This document shows, piece after piece, positions 1 to 10,625 of a stretch of DNA of 64,000 nt. A program made the position numbers and the translations under genes. Numbering within the stretch: the first letter of the stretch is position 1; every line of letters starts with the position of its first letter. Origin of the DNA: Plectrocnemia conspersa (lineage: Eukaryota > Arthropoda > Insecta > Trichoptera > Polycentropodidae); assembly GCA_009617715.1 (NCBI GenBank), contig VTFK01000176.1:124001-188000 (forward strand). The letters are read 5' to 3'. Below the pieces are notes generated by a model. That model searched no databases and was not told where the DNA came from. It saw only the letters and a list, made by a program, of their open reading frames with translations.

Positions 1-620
1 TAGGTCAAGTTGGGTTTGGCTAATTCGTGTAGATTAGGTTTGGGTTTGAACAGAAAATTGATGTGTTTCGCAACTGTCAAATTGAGTTTAATAGACATTT
101 TAGAGCAACATATAATTTCAGTATCAGTTTAATTATATTTTCACTAGTAGAAATATTGAAGTATCTACCGGTTAAAATGTATTTGGATTTCACTAGTGAA
201 ATTGTATATAGGTTAACTGAGAAATACACATTCACTGTAACATTTATACATCGTTTGTAGATAAATAATGATAAGTATTTATATGTTACTGTTATATATA
301 TGAAGTTGAAATCGTATAAGTTTATTAGCACCTGTCAGATAAATGATATTTTCACTGGTAAGAATATGAATATACCGGATAAAATGTATTCCGATATGAT
401 TTCACTGAAATGATATATTTAAAAATATTTTCGGGATAGATTTGGGACTGTTTTTTTAGATTTTCTTTGAGGGATAACCCGAGTATTTCTGGTTTAGAAT
501 CAGAAACGTCATTTTAGCTTTTTTTAATATTAGAATTTCATTAAGATTCATAGAATTTAATTAAATGACATGCATTTTTTGACCATATTCAAGGGGGTGA
601 GGGCAAATCCCCCCCTTGAA
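1..620 (+). repeat. Dispersed repeat, copy 1 (cut by window edge)
   Basis: This stretch aligns along most of its length with 5430-5900: both share the opening GGGTTTGAACAG-like segment, a 'CGCAACTGTCAA' block, 'CACATTCACTGTAACA' and a tail rich in 'GATAACC'. A reversed copy of the opening segment lies at about 60870-60900, and tail-like sequence recurs at 45060-45330 and 45710-45850. The short reading frames here are not conserved between copies, so I do not call them coding. Element class is unknown; the 5' edge may lie outside the window. Confidence 0.7.
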
Positions 621-969
621 TATAAACTTTTTGTGGATCGGCAGTTCCAAAGCATAGCTATAAAGGGTTGATATTAAGTAGACTAAAATTCAACCATAAA
701 GCAATAATAATCTTTAACATTTTTGAAGATGAAAATTTAAGTTATATACATTTTTATTGCTTTATTAGTAAATTTTTGAAAATGTTTGTTCGTACGAGCT
801 TTATTTTAACATTTCAAACCACAATGTTTTTTTTTTACAATTTACATTTTTTTACACAACTACCAATACAATTAATGTGTATTGATTTATCTAAAAACAT
901 CTACACAATCAATCTAAATTTTTAGTCAATAGGGGCGAAAATCACAGTCAGTCGAAGGGTAGCAAGCAA
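621..969. other. Lipocalin 3' flank
   Basis: AT-rich flank downstream of the minus-strand lipocalin stop codon. Reversed AATAAA motifs at 753-758 and 761-766 could end the transcript after a 3' UTR of roughly 200 nt. No coding signal is visible. Confidence 0.4.
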
Positions 970-3900
970 TTAATGGAATAGACTGCACGTCCATTGGTTG
1001 GTTTGGATCATCAATGCAGAGTTGAGTGTAACACCACGCTGTAGCGCAATATCAGTTACATTTGGTGGGTTTTTTAGCCACTTGCCTCGAGTCAAGAACC
1101 ATGCATATTCTAAAAGAAAAAAATTATTAATATTTGTAATAAAATATATATTAAGTATTGAATGGAAGATATTACCATAACGCTTGAATCCTAGGATGTC
1201 ATAACAATAATAAAGCAGAGCCCAATTATTGTAATCAGTGTCCAATACCATTAAATTACCCCCTTTGCCTTTATATGTGTAAGCATATGGCCCATTGATT
1301 ATTCCAACGTTCAAATTAGGTATAGTGACTACAATAGAATACGACGATGTGTTGCCCTTCCTGAAATAAGATCAAATTTCATTAAAAATGTTATATAGGT
1401 GTGCTATAGTCATATGATATAATATTTACGTCAAAGTCTGCTTCACGTAAGTCATATTGTAAACATTAGAGTTATTTGTGTAGGTAACTGTAGTGCACAT
1501 GTCCGTTAATTGGTAAGGATTCATATATTTTGAATTCTCGTACCATTTTCCTAGAAACTACAGTAAATAATATTGTATTAGATGTAAATTCTAGCAATAC
1601 AAAGATTAATTTAACCTTACAGTTTCGGAACGGGGTACAAATTGACCCCAATCATAATATTAACCATTCGTTTATGGATTAAATAATTTAGAGTTAGCAA
1701 TTTTAGTAATCATCGTAAACATACCAATTATTAATATATAATTAATAGAAATATTAAAACGATAATGAGTTGTAATTATTTTTATTTTTATAAAAAGTGT
1801 GTTATATAAGTTGCAAAATAAATATACGGGGGAGGTTCCTATTATATTTTCTTTATTGCGGAAAAACGATATTTAAAATAAAATAAAATTTAAATTAAAA
1901 AACGTATTACTATTGAATAATATATTTAGCACGACAGATAAGTGAGTGATTCATATCCAAAACACCAGGGTTCACATCCCATATAGACTTTTTTATTTTA
2001 TATCGTGTGTGGGAGATCGGAATTAGTTATTTTTTTATACGTATAAATTTGATCGATCATCACATATTAAGTTTTCATTGATTTTCTTATTCTCACGGAT
2101 AAATAATTAAAATCGAGCTAGGCCGTGCATAGTGACATCTATTGATTTTAAGCTATAATCAAATATATGTCATTGATTTGGAAACTTTTATTTTAGTTTG
2201 CCGTCTCATTACTTACTTGATAGTTTTCTGTGTTTGCCCCGTTATAACGCATTAGGCTAACGATTTGCAATAAATAAATTTATTTTAATGCCTGATAGTG
2301 TTTAATTTATTGAAAATTAGTATGAATGCTTATAAAAAAAAAAGTTAAAAAATATGATTCGGAACAATATTAAGATTGATTTATTTTGTTAATACTAAAA
2401 TCTGTATGGGGTCAATTTGTACCCCTCTTAGCTGACACACTGTTTTCTTTTTGTTCCGCGTGTTAAAGGTTATTAAGAAATATAAATTACTTAAATACAT
2501 AATGTACATTAGTAGTTTTCAAAAAGTTTTTTTTTTTTTTTTAAATATATATTTGTATACTGACAGGCGTAAGCCCAATGCGTTACAATGGGGGTAAACC
2601 AAACATAATAAATACACACAAGTAAGTATTAACCACCAAACTGAAAGTCTGGAAATTAATAATTATAAATTAATGTGTATTATTATTTATAATCAATAGA
2701 TGTCACTTTGCAGCTGGGCACGGTTTTAATAATCGCGCATTTTTTTAAAAATATAAATTTCAGGACCGCTGCCAGGGCTCGAACCCGCAACTTTAGAATT
2801 ACTAATCTGGACGTTACCGAATTCGCGCTTTTCCGTCCGTATACATATAATTAACCATAAAAAGGCGATAAATTTATAGTAGACAGGAATTGCTCACAAA
2901 AATATGGAAAATATAAATTATGTTTTAACATACATAGTAAACGAATATACACTCTTTGTTAAAGAAAGATTAATATATGTTTAATCATTATGTGAAAAAT
3001 ATTTTAACTGAATTTTTATACGAAAGTTAAATGTAATATTTACGAAAACGTGTGTTAAACTACAAAGCTAACATATTTTCGCCATAAATGATACGATATA
3101 TCGTTGTTTAGCACCCAAAGGACATTTGGATATGTTGGTTTGCTGGTATTTTATTTTTATTGAAGGTTACACCAAGAAAAGAATAAAACATTTTTATGTT
3201 TCATGAATCTGTGAAAGGATTATATAAATCATTTATTTACATTCTTATTTTACCGATAAAATCTGATAAAAACATTTGAGTTTATGTTATACATTCAAGA
3301 ATTTATTTAGATGCTTTTATCCACTATTGCATTTCTAACATGACAGAAAAGTTTTGGTGTAGTTTTAAAATTAACTACACAAAAACATCTTCATTGTAAA
3401 AAACTAAAAAATGTATATTTTGAATAAAAATATAAACTAAATAATTTTCCAACATTTTAATAACAACCCATTTTATAAAACAATGATTTTAAGTTGTAAA
3501 GTATAAAAATACTGGTTTATTTGAAAATGTACCTATTTTTGAAACAACAATCAACCTATATTTATTTTATTTTAATATTTAAGAAATGTTTTTTTATAAT
3601 TTTTATTATTTAGTTACTTTAGAAACACTGTGTATAACAAAAAATATTGAAAGAAGGTGCGTATGTTAGCATTATTTTTTTAGTATTTAGTGTTTAATTT
3701 ATTCATTTAATAACATGTATAAAGATATTATAAGTTAAATAAATATTTTTCACAATATAAGCCCAGATGATAATTTTATTAAACTATATTAAGTCAAAAT
3801 AAGAGCTTAGTTTAAAAATTCATAATTGATTGAAATATTTAATTTAATTTAGCCATTGCAATTTTTATGAATGACATATAAAAATATATTAGGGTAAAAG

Positions 3901-4475
3901 TTACTGCACTTAAAATGCTTTATTAAGTGTCATTCTTTATTAAGGCAGAGTATTATCTCAGAATTTGATTGATATAAACAGATATTATATTCTATTAGTT
4001 TAATGAGTTTACATAAATGAAATATATAGAGAAATTATGTTTAAAATGCATTTTATTTAATTATATTAGTTATGTTTTAGTGAAAGTTAAATAATGCAAT
4101 TAAATAAATGAAGCAAAATTTTAACAATACTTTTCCGAAATTTGTGCTCATTTAACTCAAATGGTTTATAGTATAAATAATTTAGGTGTTTTAGAGATAG
4201 AATCAGACATATCTGATTGATATTGATTGATCAATGAATTTGTATAAAATAAAAGGTCTTTAACAGAATAGTCTGGTTAAAGATTTCAGCAGTATAATTA
4301 CTTTTAAAACTTAGGTTATACATAATTAAATTATATTATAAATAATAAAAATTCTTACAGCGTTTGCATTGAATGGCGATTTTGGTTTTGCTGAAGGGCA
4401 ATAGCCATAACCAGGTTTTTGAGCATCTGCTACAAAAGCAAGTAATGCAAGAAGGCACCAATACTTGGAGATCAT
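970..4475 (-). CDS. Secreted lipocalin, insect bilin-binding / apolipoprotein D type, 4 coding exons
   Basis: Lipocalins carry small hydrophobic ligands in an eight-stranded beta barrel. I read four coding exons on the minus strand: 4475-4359, 1557-1430, 1360-1176 and 1109-970. All junctions are GT-AG and the phases join to an uninterrupted 189-aa protein. Residues 1-18 form a signal peptide. The first lipocalin motif spans exon 2: Cys26-Pro in exon 1, then FLGKWYE at residues 40-46. The second motif is LDTDYNNWALLYYC (residues 121-134). The third is AWFLTRG (146-152), with the conserved Arg. Cys26, Cys60, Cys134 and Cys185 fit the usual two disulfides. Asn-X-Ser/Thr sites occur at residues 67, 73, 85 and 160. 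Family and exon structure are secure. The ligand (biliverdin, lipid or other) is not readable. Intron 1 is 2.8 kb and full of repeats. Confidence 0.93.
1632..2425. mobile_element. Inverted-repeat DNA element in lipocalin intron 1
   Basis: GGGGTACAAATTGACCCC at 1632-1649 is matched in reverse by GGGGTCAATTTGTACCCC at 2408-2425, enclosing about 790 bp without a long reading frame. This is the layout of a non-autonomous terminal-inverted-repeat transposon. A SINE-like segment (1925-2290) lies inside. I could not identify a clear target-site duplication. Confidence 0.55.
1925..2290 (+). mobile_element. tRNA-derived SINE, plus-strand copy
   Basis: A polymerase III B-box-like segment (GGGTTCACATCCC) near 1969 is followed by a body holding 'GAGCTAGGCCGTGC', 'GTGACATCTATTGAT' and a 3' segment 'CCCGTTATAACGCATTAGGC', ending in A/T-rich sequence near 2290. 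The same body appears in reverse at 2545-2850 and in other copies listed here. The tRNA-like head is weak, so the source tRNA cannot be named. Confidence 0.6.
2545..2850 (-). mobile_element. tRNA-derived SINE, minus-strand copy
   Basis: Read on the minus strand, a tRNA-like head at about 2850-2750 includes a clear B box (GGGTTCGAGCC). The body follows with 'CAGCTGCAAAGTGACATC' and then 'CATTGTAACGCATTGGGC'. The same order is seen at 63780-64000 and in part at 21150-21330. It lies in lipocalin intron 1. Confidence 0.7.
2851..4358. other. Remainder of lipocalin intron 1
   Basis: AT-rich intron sequence up to the donor next to exon 1. It is dominated by A/T runs and I see no further exon, RNA gene or named repeat. 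Confidence 0.5.
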
Positions 4476-4566
4476 TCTTGTGTAATTCACTTTGTTGATT
4501 TTGGTGAATTTCGTATGTTGCTAGTTGACAGTCGGGAGAAGTGTAAATAACATCGCAATTCGCATG

Positions 4567-4574
4567 GTTTTATA
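4567..4574 (-). promoter_or_regulatory. TATA box of the lipocalin gene
   Basis: TATAAAAC on the minus strand, about 92 nt upstream of the start codon. This puts transcription start near 4535-4545 and gives a short 5' UTR without an intron. Position and spacing fit a developmentally regulated insect gene; inference only. Confidence 0.55.
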
Positions 4575-4599
4575 CACATTTGATTATGCGTTTTTTAGT

Positions 4600-5039
4600 C
4601 GGTTCAATAGAATTTGCAATTATTTTTTCTAGACAGGAAATGCGTAAAGTTTAATTAATTTAGACAGAATATATTTGCGACTTTTTACATCAAACCCTCA
4701 ATTCCACATGATGTAATTGAATTTTTATTCTAATATAATATTTATTATCTTGAAAAACAACAAATTATCCTCACCGGACTAAAAAAACTTGTATATATTA
4801 ATGGTGACCAGGTTTTCAAAAAATCTGGTACTCAATATATATTGTTAAAAAAAAATATTAAATTTGTACAACCAGAGAAATGGAATGCTTTTTATCATTT
4901 AGGGGTTTCAATCACTTGTTATAATTTTGATTTCATCTAACGAACGTTCGAACAACGTCACAAGAGAGATCTTGCGACCAAATAATTGCAAGCGAGCGAG
5001 GCAACCGCATTGGGCTCCACGCGATCATTTTATGATTTA
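4600..5039. other. AT-rich intergenic spacer
   Basis: No coding or RNA signal seen upstream of the lipocalin promoter. Confidence 0.4.
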
Positions 5040-5415
5040 AAAGCAGTACATCAAAACTGAATTTTGACCAATAGAAGAGCACAAAAAATAATTATCACTT
5101 CTCAGAAGTCAAAAATCTACGCCAAAAGCAATAAAATCGTGTCGGCGCCGTCGCAGTAGGACGGGGCCGATATCTTCCATTTCATTTTTTCATGTACTAG
5201 CACGCTTTGGGTTTAAACGAAAGTGTTTAAACAAACTAGTATATTTACGAACAAACAAGTTAAATTTATTTTTATAAAAGATAATGTAATATCAAAGTGC
5301 AGACAAACTATAGAGCAATATACGAGATGCGACGACGTCTGTCTTTACTTTTTATTCTCCTTATTTTCCCCAGAGAGATGAGTTGGCTAAGTTTGTATTT
5401 TTAACTTTACAGTTC
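5040..5415. mobile_element. Half of a foldback MITE plus its flank repeat
   Basis: 5055-5160 matches one arm of the hairpin elements at 16232-16427 and 56971-57177 ('GAATTTTGACCAATAGAAGAG', then 'AAAAGCAATAAAATCGTG'). 5280-5410 matches 57240-57345 ('GCAGACAAACTATAGAGCAATA', then 'GAGAGATGAGTTGGC'). The second arm is missing here, so this copy is truncated or recombined. Confidence 0.6.
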
Positions 5416-5429
5416 TAAAACTATAATTA

Positions 5430-5900
5430 GGTTATTTTTGGGTTAGAACAGCAAATAGACATATCGCAACTGTCAATTTGAGTTTCATAGACATTTTAGA
5501 CCAGCAGTTAAATTCAATTTTTGCTAATAGAAATACGTATCTACTGGTGAAAACGTATTTGGACGTCACTAGTAAAAGTATAACTTAACTGAAAAATACA
5601 CATTCACTGTAACAGTTATACATAGCATGAAAATAAATAATGAAGTATGTAAAATTAAAACATATATTACTATATCTGAAAAAAATTTAATTAACACTTG
5701 CCAGACAAATTATATTTTAACCAATGAAAATGTATTCCGATATGATTTTACTGAAATAATATATTTAAAAAAATATTTTCAGAACAGATTAGAGACTGTT
5801 TTTTAAAATATTCTCTGAGGGATAACCAGAGAATTTCTGGTTTAAAATCAGGGACGTCATTTCAGCTTTTTTAAATTCTTATTTCGATTTCATTAACACT
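5430..5900 (+). repeat. Dispersed repeat, copy 2
   Basis: Diverged direct copy of 1-620, same orientation, about 5.4 kb away. The two copies flank the lipocalin gene. Shared blocks include 'CGCAACTGTCAA', 'CACATTCACTGTAACA' and 'TTCTGGTTTAAAATCAGGGAC'. Confidence 0.7.
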
Positions 5901-6439
5901 GTACATGTACGGTGGTCGAACTTTCACTATTTTGAGGCAGCTCAGTTAGTTATATATTTACATATATAACTAAAGAAATAAGAAATAAAAAACATTCATT
6001 TTAATATAAATTATTTAATAGAAAATGTTACTAATAAATGAACGAATACGAAATAAATGATCATAACAAAAATAGTTACTATTAATTTTATAAAGAAATG
6101 TTTAGAGGCTCTGATTTGATATAAAAAAAATATAAAAGCCGAATATAAATAACGCCCCTGTTGGCAATGCATTATTATTCGATTGTTTTTTTTATATATA
6201 TTTTATGCTAATATATACGCAAGTAAGAACTACTAGCTTAGTAGCATTTTGGTTGGTAATTAGTAACTACTATATTTAACTGAAAATATGTATTTAATCA
6301 AAACTAAACCTACTTTGGATGAATCGTTCTTGATAAATACGATACGATAAAAGTATACTCTGGGCATTAAAGATGAAATAGTATTGATTAAAAATATAAA
6401 TAGTCATTAAAAATGGAAGCTAGAACCTAGTATTATCTT

Positions 6440-6790
6440 ATCCCAGAAAACAAACCTAGCAAAAAAATGCTGTAACTGCTTATCGGAGAAAAATTAAGGT
6501 AGATTACTATAATAAAAAGTGTACTGATGCTAATAATAACCAAATTAAAATATGAAAAAAGAATACAACAATTATCAAAAATACTCTATAAAATAAAAAT
6601 AAAAATGAGAAAAAAGTTATTTTAAATATTAATGGAGATTTATCTACAGATAAAAAAATAGCCGATGAATTTAATACACATTTTATCTTAATTGGAACAA
6701 AAAAATAAAACTTCAGCATTATTTATAGATTTAAAAAAAATTTTGCCACAGTAGATCCTAGCATATTATTAAGGAAATAAAAACATACTT
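6440..6790 (+). pseudogene. Decayed non-LTR retrotransposon fragment (Jockey/CR1-like)
   Basis: Conceptual plus-strand translation, with frameshifts and stops, gives the usual order of the region between endonuclease and reverse transcriptase. First a basic stretch (YYNKKCTDANNNQIKIW, 6500-6555), then LNINGDLSTDKKIADEFNTH (6624-6683), which matches the 'G...T....IA..FN.FF' linker of this class. ALFIDLKKIFATVDPSILL (6718-6774) follows and matches the first reverse-transcriptase block 'FLDLSKAFDTVDH.ILL'. Sequence expected between linker and reverse transcriptase is shortened, so the copy is internally deleted and dead. The clade call rests on general pattern only. Confidence 0.7.
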
Positions 6791-7221
6791 TTCGAGTATA
6801 CTAAAAAGATCATTCAAATTTTGACTATTTCGACTATTAAAAGAACAATGTGTATGAATTATATGTTTTACTCATTAGTCTCATATAAAAAAAAAAAATT
6901 GGTCGTGCAGCGAGAATTTTTTCCCTCTGTTTAAAACAAGTTTGTATCCCTACTAGCAGTCAGTTCCTACTCTTTAGCCCAGTCTCATCTGAATCCTGAA
7001 AATTAAAGTAATCCATTACTATTAATACGTGATCGGTAACGAATGGTCATCATAGCATATGTACATGCGAATTGTGATATTACTGTCTACTCTCATATCT
7101 TAATTGCACATAGATAATCTTCAAGTAGTGCAACAGGTGAAGACAAACGATGATGGAAGCTCTTAAAAGAGACTATTATATGTCATTAAAAATATTTTTT
7201 TGTAATTCTAAATCATTATAA
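6791..7221. other. AT-rich spacer
   Basis: No gene or named repeat recognised between the retrotransposon fragment and the open frame that follows. Confidence 0.35.
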
Positions 7222-7604
7222 ATTCTAGATTACAACGGTCCTAATTCTTGGCTTACTATTTTAAATTATCTTCTTTTGCAAAACTACTTAAGTAAAACAT
7301 TAGGTTCAGAAAGTAAAATAGTACATCATTTATTCAATTGCATTTCTAATGTAATATATCTAAAGAAAAGAGTCATATTGAATCGAATAGTAAGTGATAA
7401 TCGAAGAATGCTTCATCGACATGAAAAATCGGTGAAAATTATAAATGAACTAAAAGCTGATCCATTTGACATCTATGACGTTATAGTACAAAGATCTGTC
7501 AACAGTGCAATTTGACTGGCAAAAACGAGGAAGTAACTTTTGCAGATCCGAAATATGCGGTGCATATTCCGAGAAAAGAGAAAAAAGTCGTAAATATATT
7601 CTAG
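7222..7604 (+). other. Unrecognised open frame with a possible frameshift
   Basis: An open plus-strand frame runs from 7222 to a stop at 7513-7515. It reads as ordinary soluble protein with many charged residues, for example VILNRIVSDNRRMLHRHEK and INELKADPFDIYDVIV. Just after it, a second frame gives NLTGKNEEVTFADPKYAV and IPRKEKKVVNIF before a stop near 7604, as if one indel had split a single coding stretch. A possible acceptor (TTCTAG) lies at 7223-7228. I do not recognise the protein. It may be a decayed transposon gene, a pseudogene, or one exon of a gene whose other exons I cannot find. Confidence 0.3.
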
Positions 7605-7699
7605 CAAAATTAATTAAGATTTGGGCGTATACAGCCTTACAAAAAAAAAACGCAATAAAAATTATTTTTTATGACAGGAAATGCTTCGAAACTTTTTTT

Positions 7700-8640
7700 T
7701 GAAAAAAAATTTTTTATCTGATTTTTTAACCATAAATTTGTTATTGAATATATTTATTCTGAGAGTTATCTAATACTTCTATAGCTCTTAAAAAAACCCG
7801 GGGCTATTTCGCTTGATCTTCATAATCTGTGTTAATAGTGGCGGTGGCGGAAGTCAGGACCAACCATGAATCGATTTTTTACGTCATTAAGAATTCGGTA
7901 GAAGATATAGAATACATTTTTTCAAGTGCTTAACTAAAAATATTAAAGCAATTATGTTATTTTGTAAAAATATTTATTGATAATAAAACCTAGACCTAAG
8001 ATGGACTGAAATTTTCCTTGAAACTACATAAATAATAATATTATTTGTACTCAAATGCATTTAGTGGCTTATCAATAAAACAGTGAACCTGACTCGTCTA
8101 AGCTAGAAGAAATACTTTAATATTAAGTATTGAAAGCCTAAAAATTCTTTCAGACAATATTAACTATTTTGAATTAATATTATTATACTAAATTGTGGAA
8201 TTCGTTTGATGATTGATGTGACTAAGTGTAACATCCTTTATATTGGACATTTGAGGAATCTCGAGCAAATAGGAGCGAAGGCTTATTTAGGGCTAATTGT
8301 GAAAGAATAACTCTTTAGGAAGATAGATGTCCGATAATTACAAGAGACAGTTATCCACTTGATGGCTTTTGAATCTTTGGATGTTTAGAAATACCGATTT
8401 AACTAATGTTTTACTTTATCGTTTTTAAAATGTTATTGTTTGAACCTTCACTTAATACATTTTCATTAGAAATTAGTTTATTTATATTATGAGGATTTTT
8501 TTCCATTTTGTAAATAATCTCATCTTAAAATTATTCAGTCGGTAATTGTTCCATAAAAACTCAATTTTCTGATTTATGTTCCTAATGTAATTAAAGATTC
8601 ACACTGCCTTGTATCTAATAACATTGCTGTCTATGAGTAT
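7700..8640. other. AT-rich spacer
   Basis: No supported gene. Sequence is AT-rich with a few short GC-richer islands (near 7830-7880 and 8230-8300) that carry no recognisable motif. Confidence 0.4.
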
Positions 8641-8645
8641 TATAT

Positions 8646-9078
8646 AGGTGTCCCAAAATTAACGAACGAAATTAATTTAGCTTTGTAAACATGGAGATAC
8701 AGATCTTTTGTGAGTTTACCTGTAAAGAATTGATGTTCCGGGATTTTCACCAACAATATTGACATTTGAACGGCTTGTTTTTGGACGACCGGTGTGTTTA
8801 GCGTCTCCAAATGATCCAGTTTGCAATTCATCTCTTCGCAGTTGACGAACTTAAAACACTATTCCGACCATATTTTGTATTCAATTTTCGAATTGCGGCC
8901 GCCAAACTTTCATTATTTTTCAGATATTGCTCAATAATGATAACACGTTCTTGTATCGTGTAACGCTCCATTTTTACTAACCCTAAACTCTCAGCTGTCA
9001 AATTTATTTTTCAGGGCTGCCAACATTTATTGCACAAATGACGGCAAATTCAAATCTTGCGTTAATTTTGGGACACCT
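8646..9078 (-). mobile_element. Internally truncated mariner/Tc1-family element
   Basis: Perfect 19-bp inverted ends (AGGTGTCCCAAAATTAACG at 8646-8664 and its reverse at 9060-9078) enclose about 430 bp. The minus strand encodes the start of a transposase. 8971-8828 reads MERYTIQERVIIIEQYLKN and on to KYGRN, the helix-turn-helix N-terminus of the IS630/Tc1/mariner superfamily. After a frameshift, 8831-8647 gives the LTKDLYLHVYKAKL segment that normally lies between the DNA-binding and catalytic domains. The catalytic half is absent, so the copy cannot mobilise itself. A TA target duplication is only partly visible. Confidence 0.82.
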
Positions 9079-9079
9079 T

Positions 9080-9990
9080 TATTATTTAAAACTTCCATTC
9101 ATATCATAGGTATTTATTTTAACAATGAAAAGTCAACAAATATTTTTTACATTATTCTGTAAAAAAAGTCGACCTACCTCGAGACAACCTTGAATATAGC
9201 TTAATAATTTACTAATAAGTTCATTTCGTCTGTGTTTACTATTGTTGATTTTTTTATGAATATTATCAGAGCTCTTATAATAATACATTTTTAACTAAAA
9301 TAATTTTAATATGAATATTGTTTTATAATTATTTTTAATATTTAAATATATTTTATCTCAGATTTGAATTGTCATTCAAATGCAATATGATTTGTCATAT
9401 ATAATTTCACTTTTTATCTTTTTATCCATATTTAATAATTAGTACAAAAATTAATTTGGGTAATTAATTAATTAATAATAATTATATTTAGTATTTCTAT
9501 ACTTATTGGTCTAATTTATTTGAAACATATTAGGACCAAAATGCTTAAACTAAACTGAGCACTTCCGTGTCTAATTATTGTTAAATTTGCAAAAAGATAA
9601 AATAAAGAAGGATTTAAATAGTCATATGAGTGTTTCACTGGTCTTTCGAAGCGAGGGTCTGAAGGGGGAAAACTGAAAAGATTTTCAGAAGAATAATTAA
9701 TATGTAATAATAATTACATTATCGAAATTAAGGAGCTTGAGGGTACTGTTTACCTTGTGTATTTGCTTAATTCCTTAAAATACACTTCTCTGGCTTAGTT
9801 ACCAAATAATACAACTGACTCCCTTTTAGTAGAAAAAAAGGTTTTTCAGATACATTTTTATTTTCTACAAAATTCCTACAAGGTATGCTGAGATACGATT
9901 CGCTCGAGTAGCGTCGACTAGTATACACGGTAAAGTACTTATTTGAGTTGCTGGTGGGGAATATTCACAATACGGTGATTCTATAAGAAT
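9080..9990. other. AT-rich spacer
   Basis: No gene or named repeat recognised. Confidence 0.35.
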
Positions 9991-9995
9991 TTCAT

Positions 9996-10213
9996 TTACA
10001 ATTGGAAATCATCTGCGTACAGAAGAAAAGTTAAATTTGTAACTGTCGTATTTATGTCATTAATAAATAACATAAAGAGCGGAAGGCCCAGATTGAACCC
10101 TTGAGAAACCCTCGAAGGGGTAAAATATTCTTTCGACAATTGGCCGCCATAGGTTATAAACTGTCTACGATCGCTCAAATAACTCGAGAATAACCAAGTT
10201 CGACACTTTTTAA
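9996..10213 (-). pseudogene. Non-LTR reverse transcriptase fragment with YADD motif
   Basis: Minus-strand translation gives a continuous run matching the core of the non-LTR reverse transcriptase palm. TWLFSSYLSDRRQFITYGG corresponds to 'W..SYL..R.Q.V'. SRVSQGFNLGLPLFMLFIND corresponds to 'GVPQGS.LGPLLFLLFIND'. YADDFQL carries the catalytic YxDD box. The frame stops right after this block, with no reverse transcriptase sequence recognised on either side, so only about 70 codons remain. Clade is Jockey/CR1/I-like by general resemblance. It sits about 400 bp upstream of PRORP on the opposite strand and shows no sign of belonging to it. Confidence 0.8.
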
Positions 10214-10625
10214 TAATAACCCATGGGTTATTATTTAATACCTATGCTATTGAAAATACTTGATTTTGAATTTAACATAGCAATTTACAATTAAAGTTAT
10301 TTTAGTAATATTAGTAATATAATTTCCATTTATTTAGTTCTTCGTCTCGACGCTTCCGAGTAGACTTCTGTGTGTTCGATATTACCCCGATATATAGTTA
10401 AAATTATTAAACCTGATGTTTATATACGTTATTATGTATATTTAAAGTATAATTATAGTTAGTCTAATATTAATACCAAATAAAACATTAAGTAAATATG
10501 TATAGATATTTGACGTTTGTAAAAATTTTCTATGGCAACATAAGCACATAACCTTCAAAGTAATGCCGCTCGTGATTTAAACGTCAGACTATACAATAAA
10601 TTAAATTAAAATAAATGTTCTAAAG

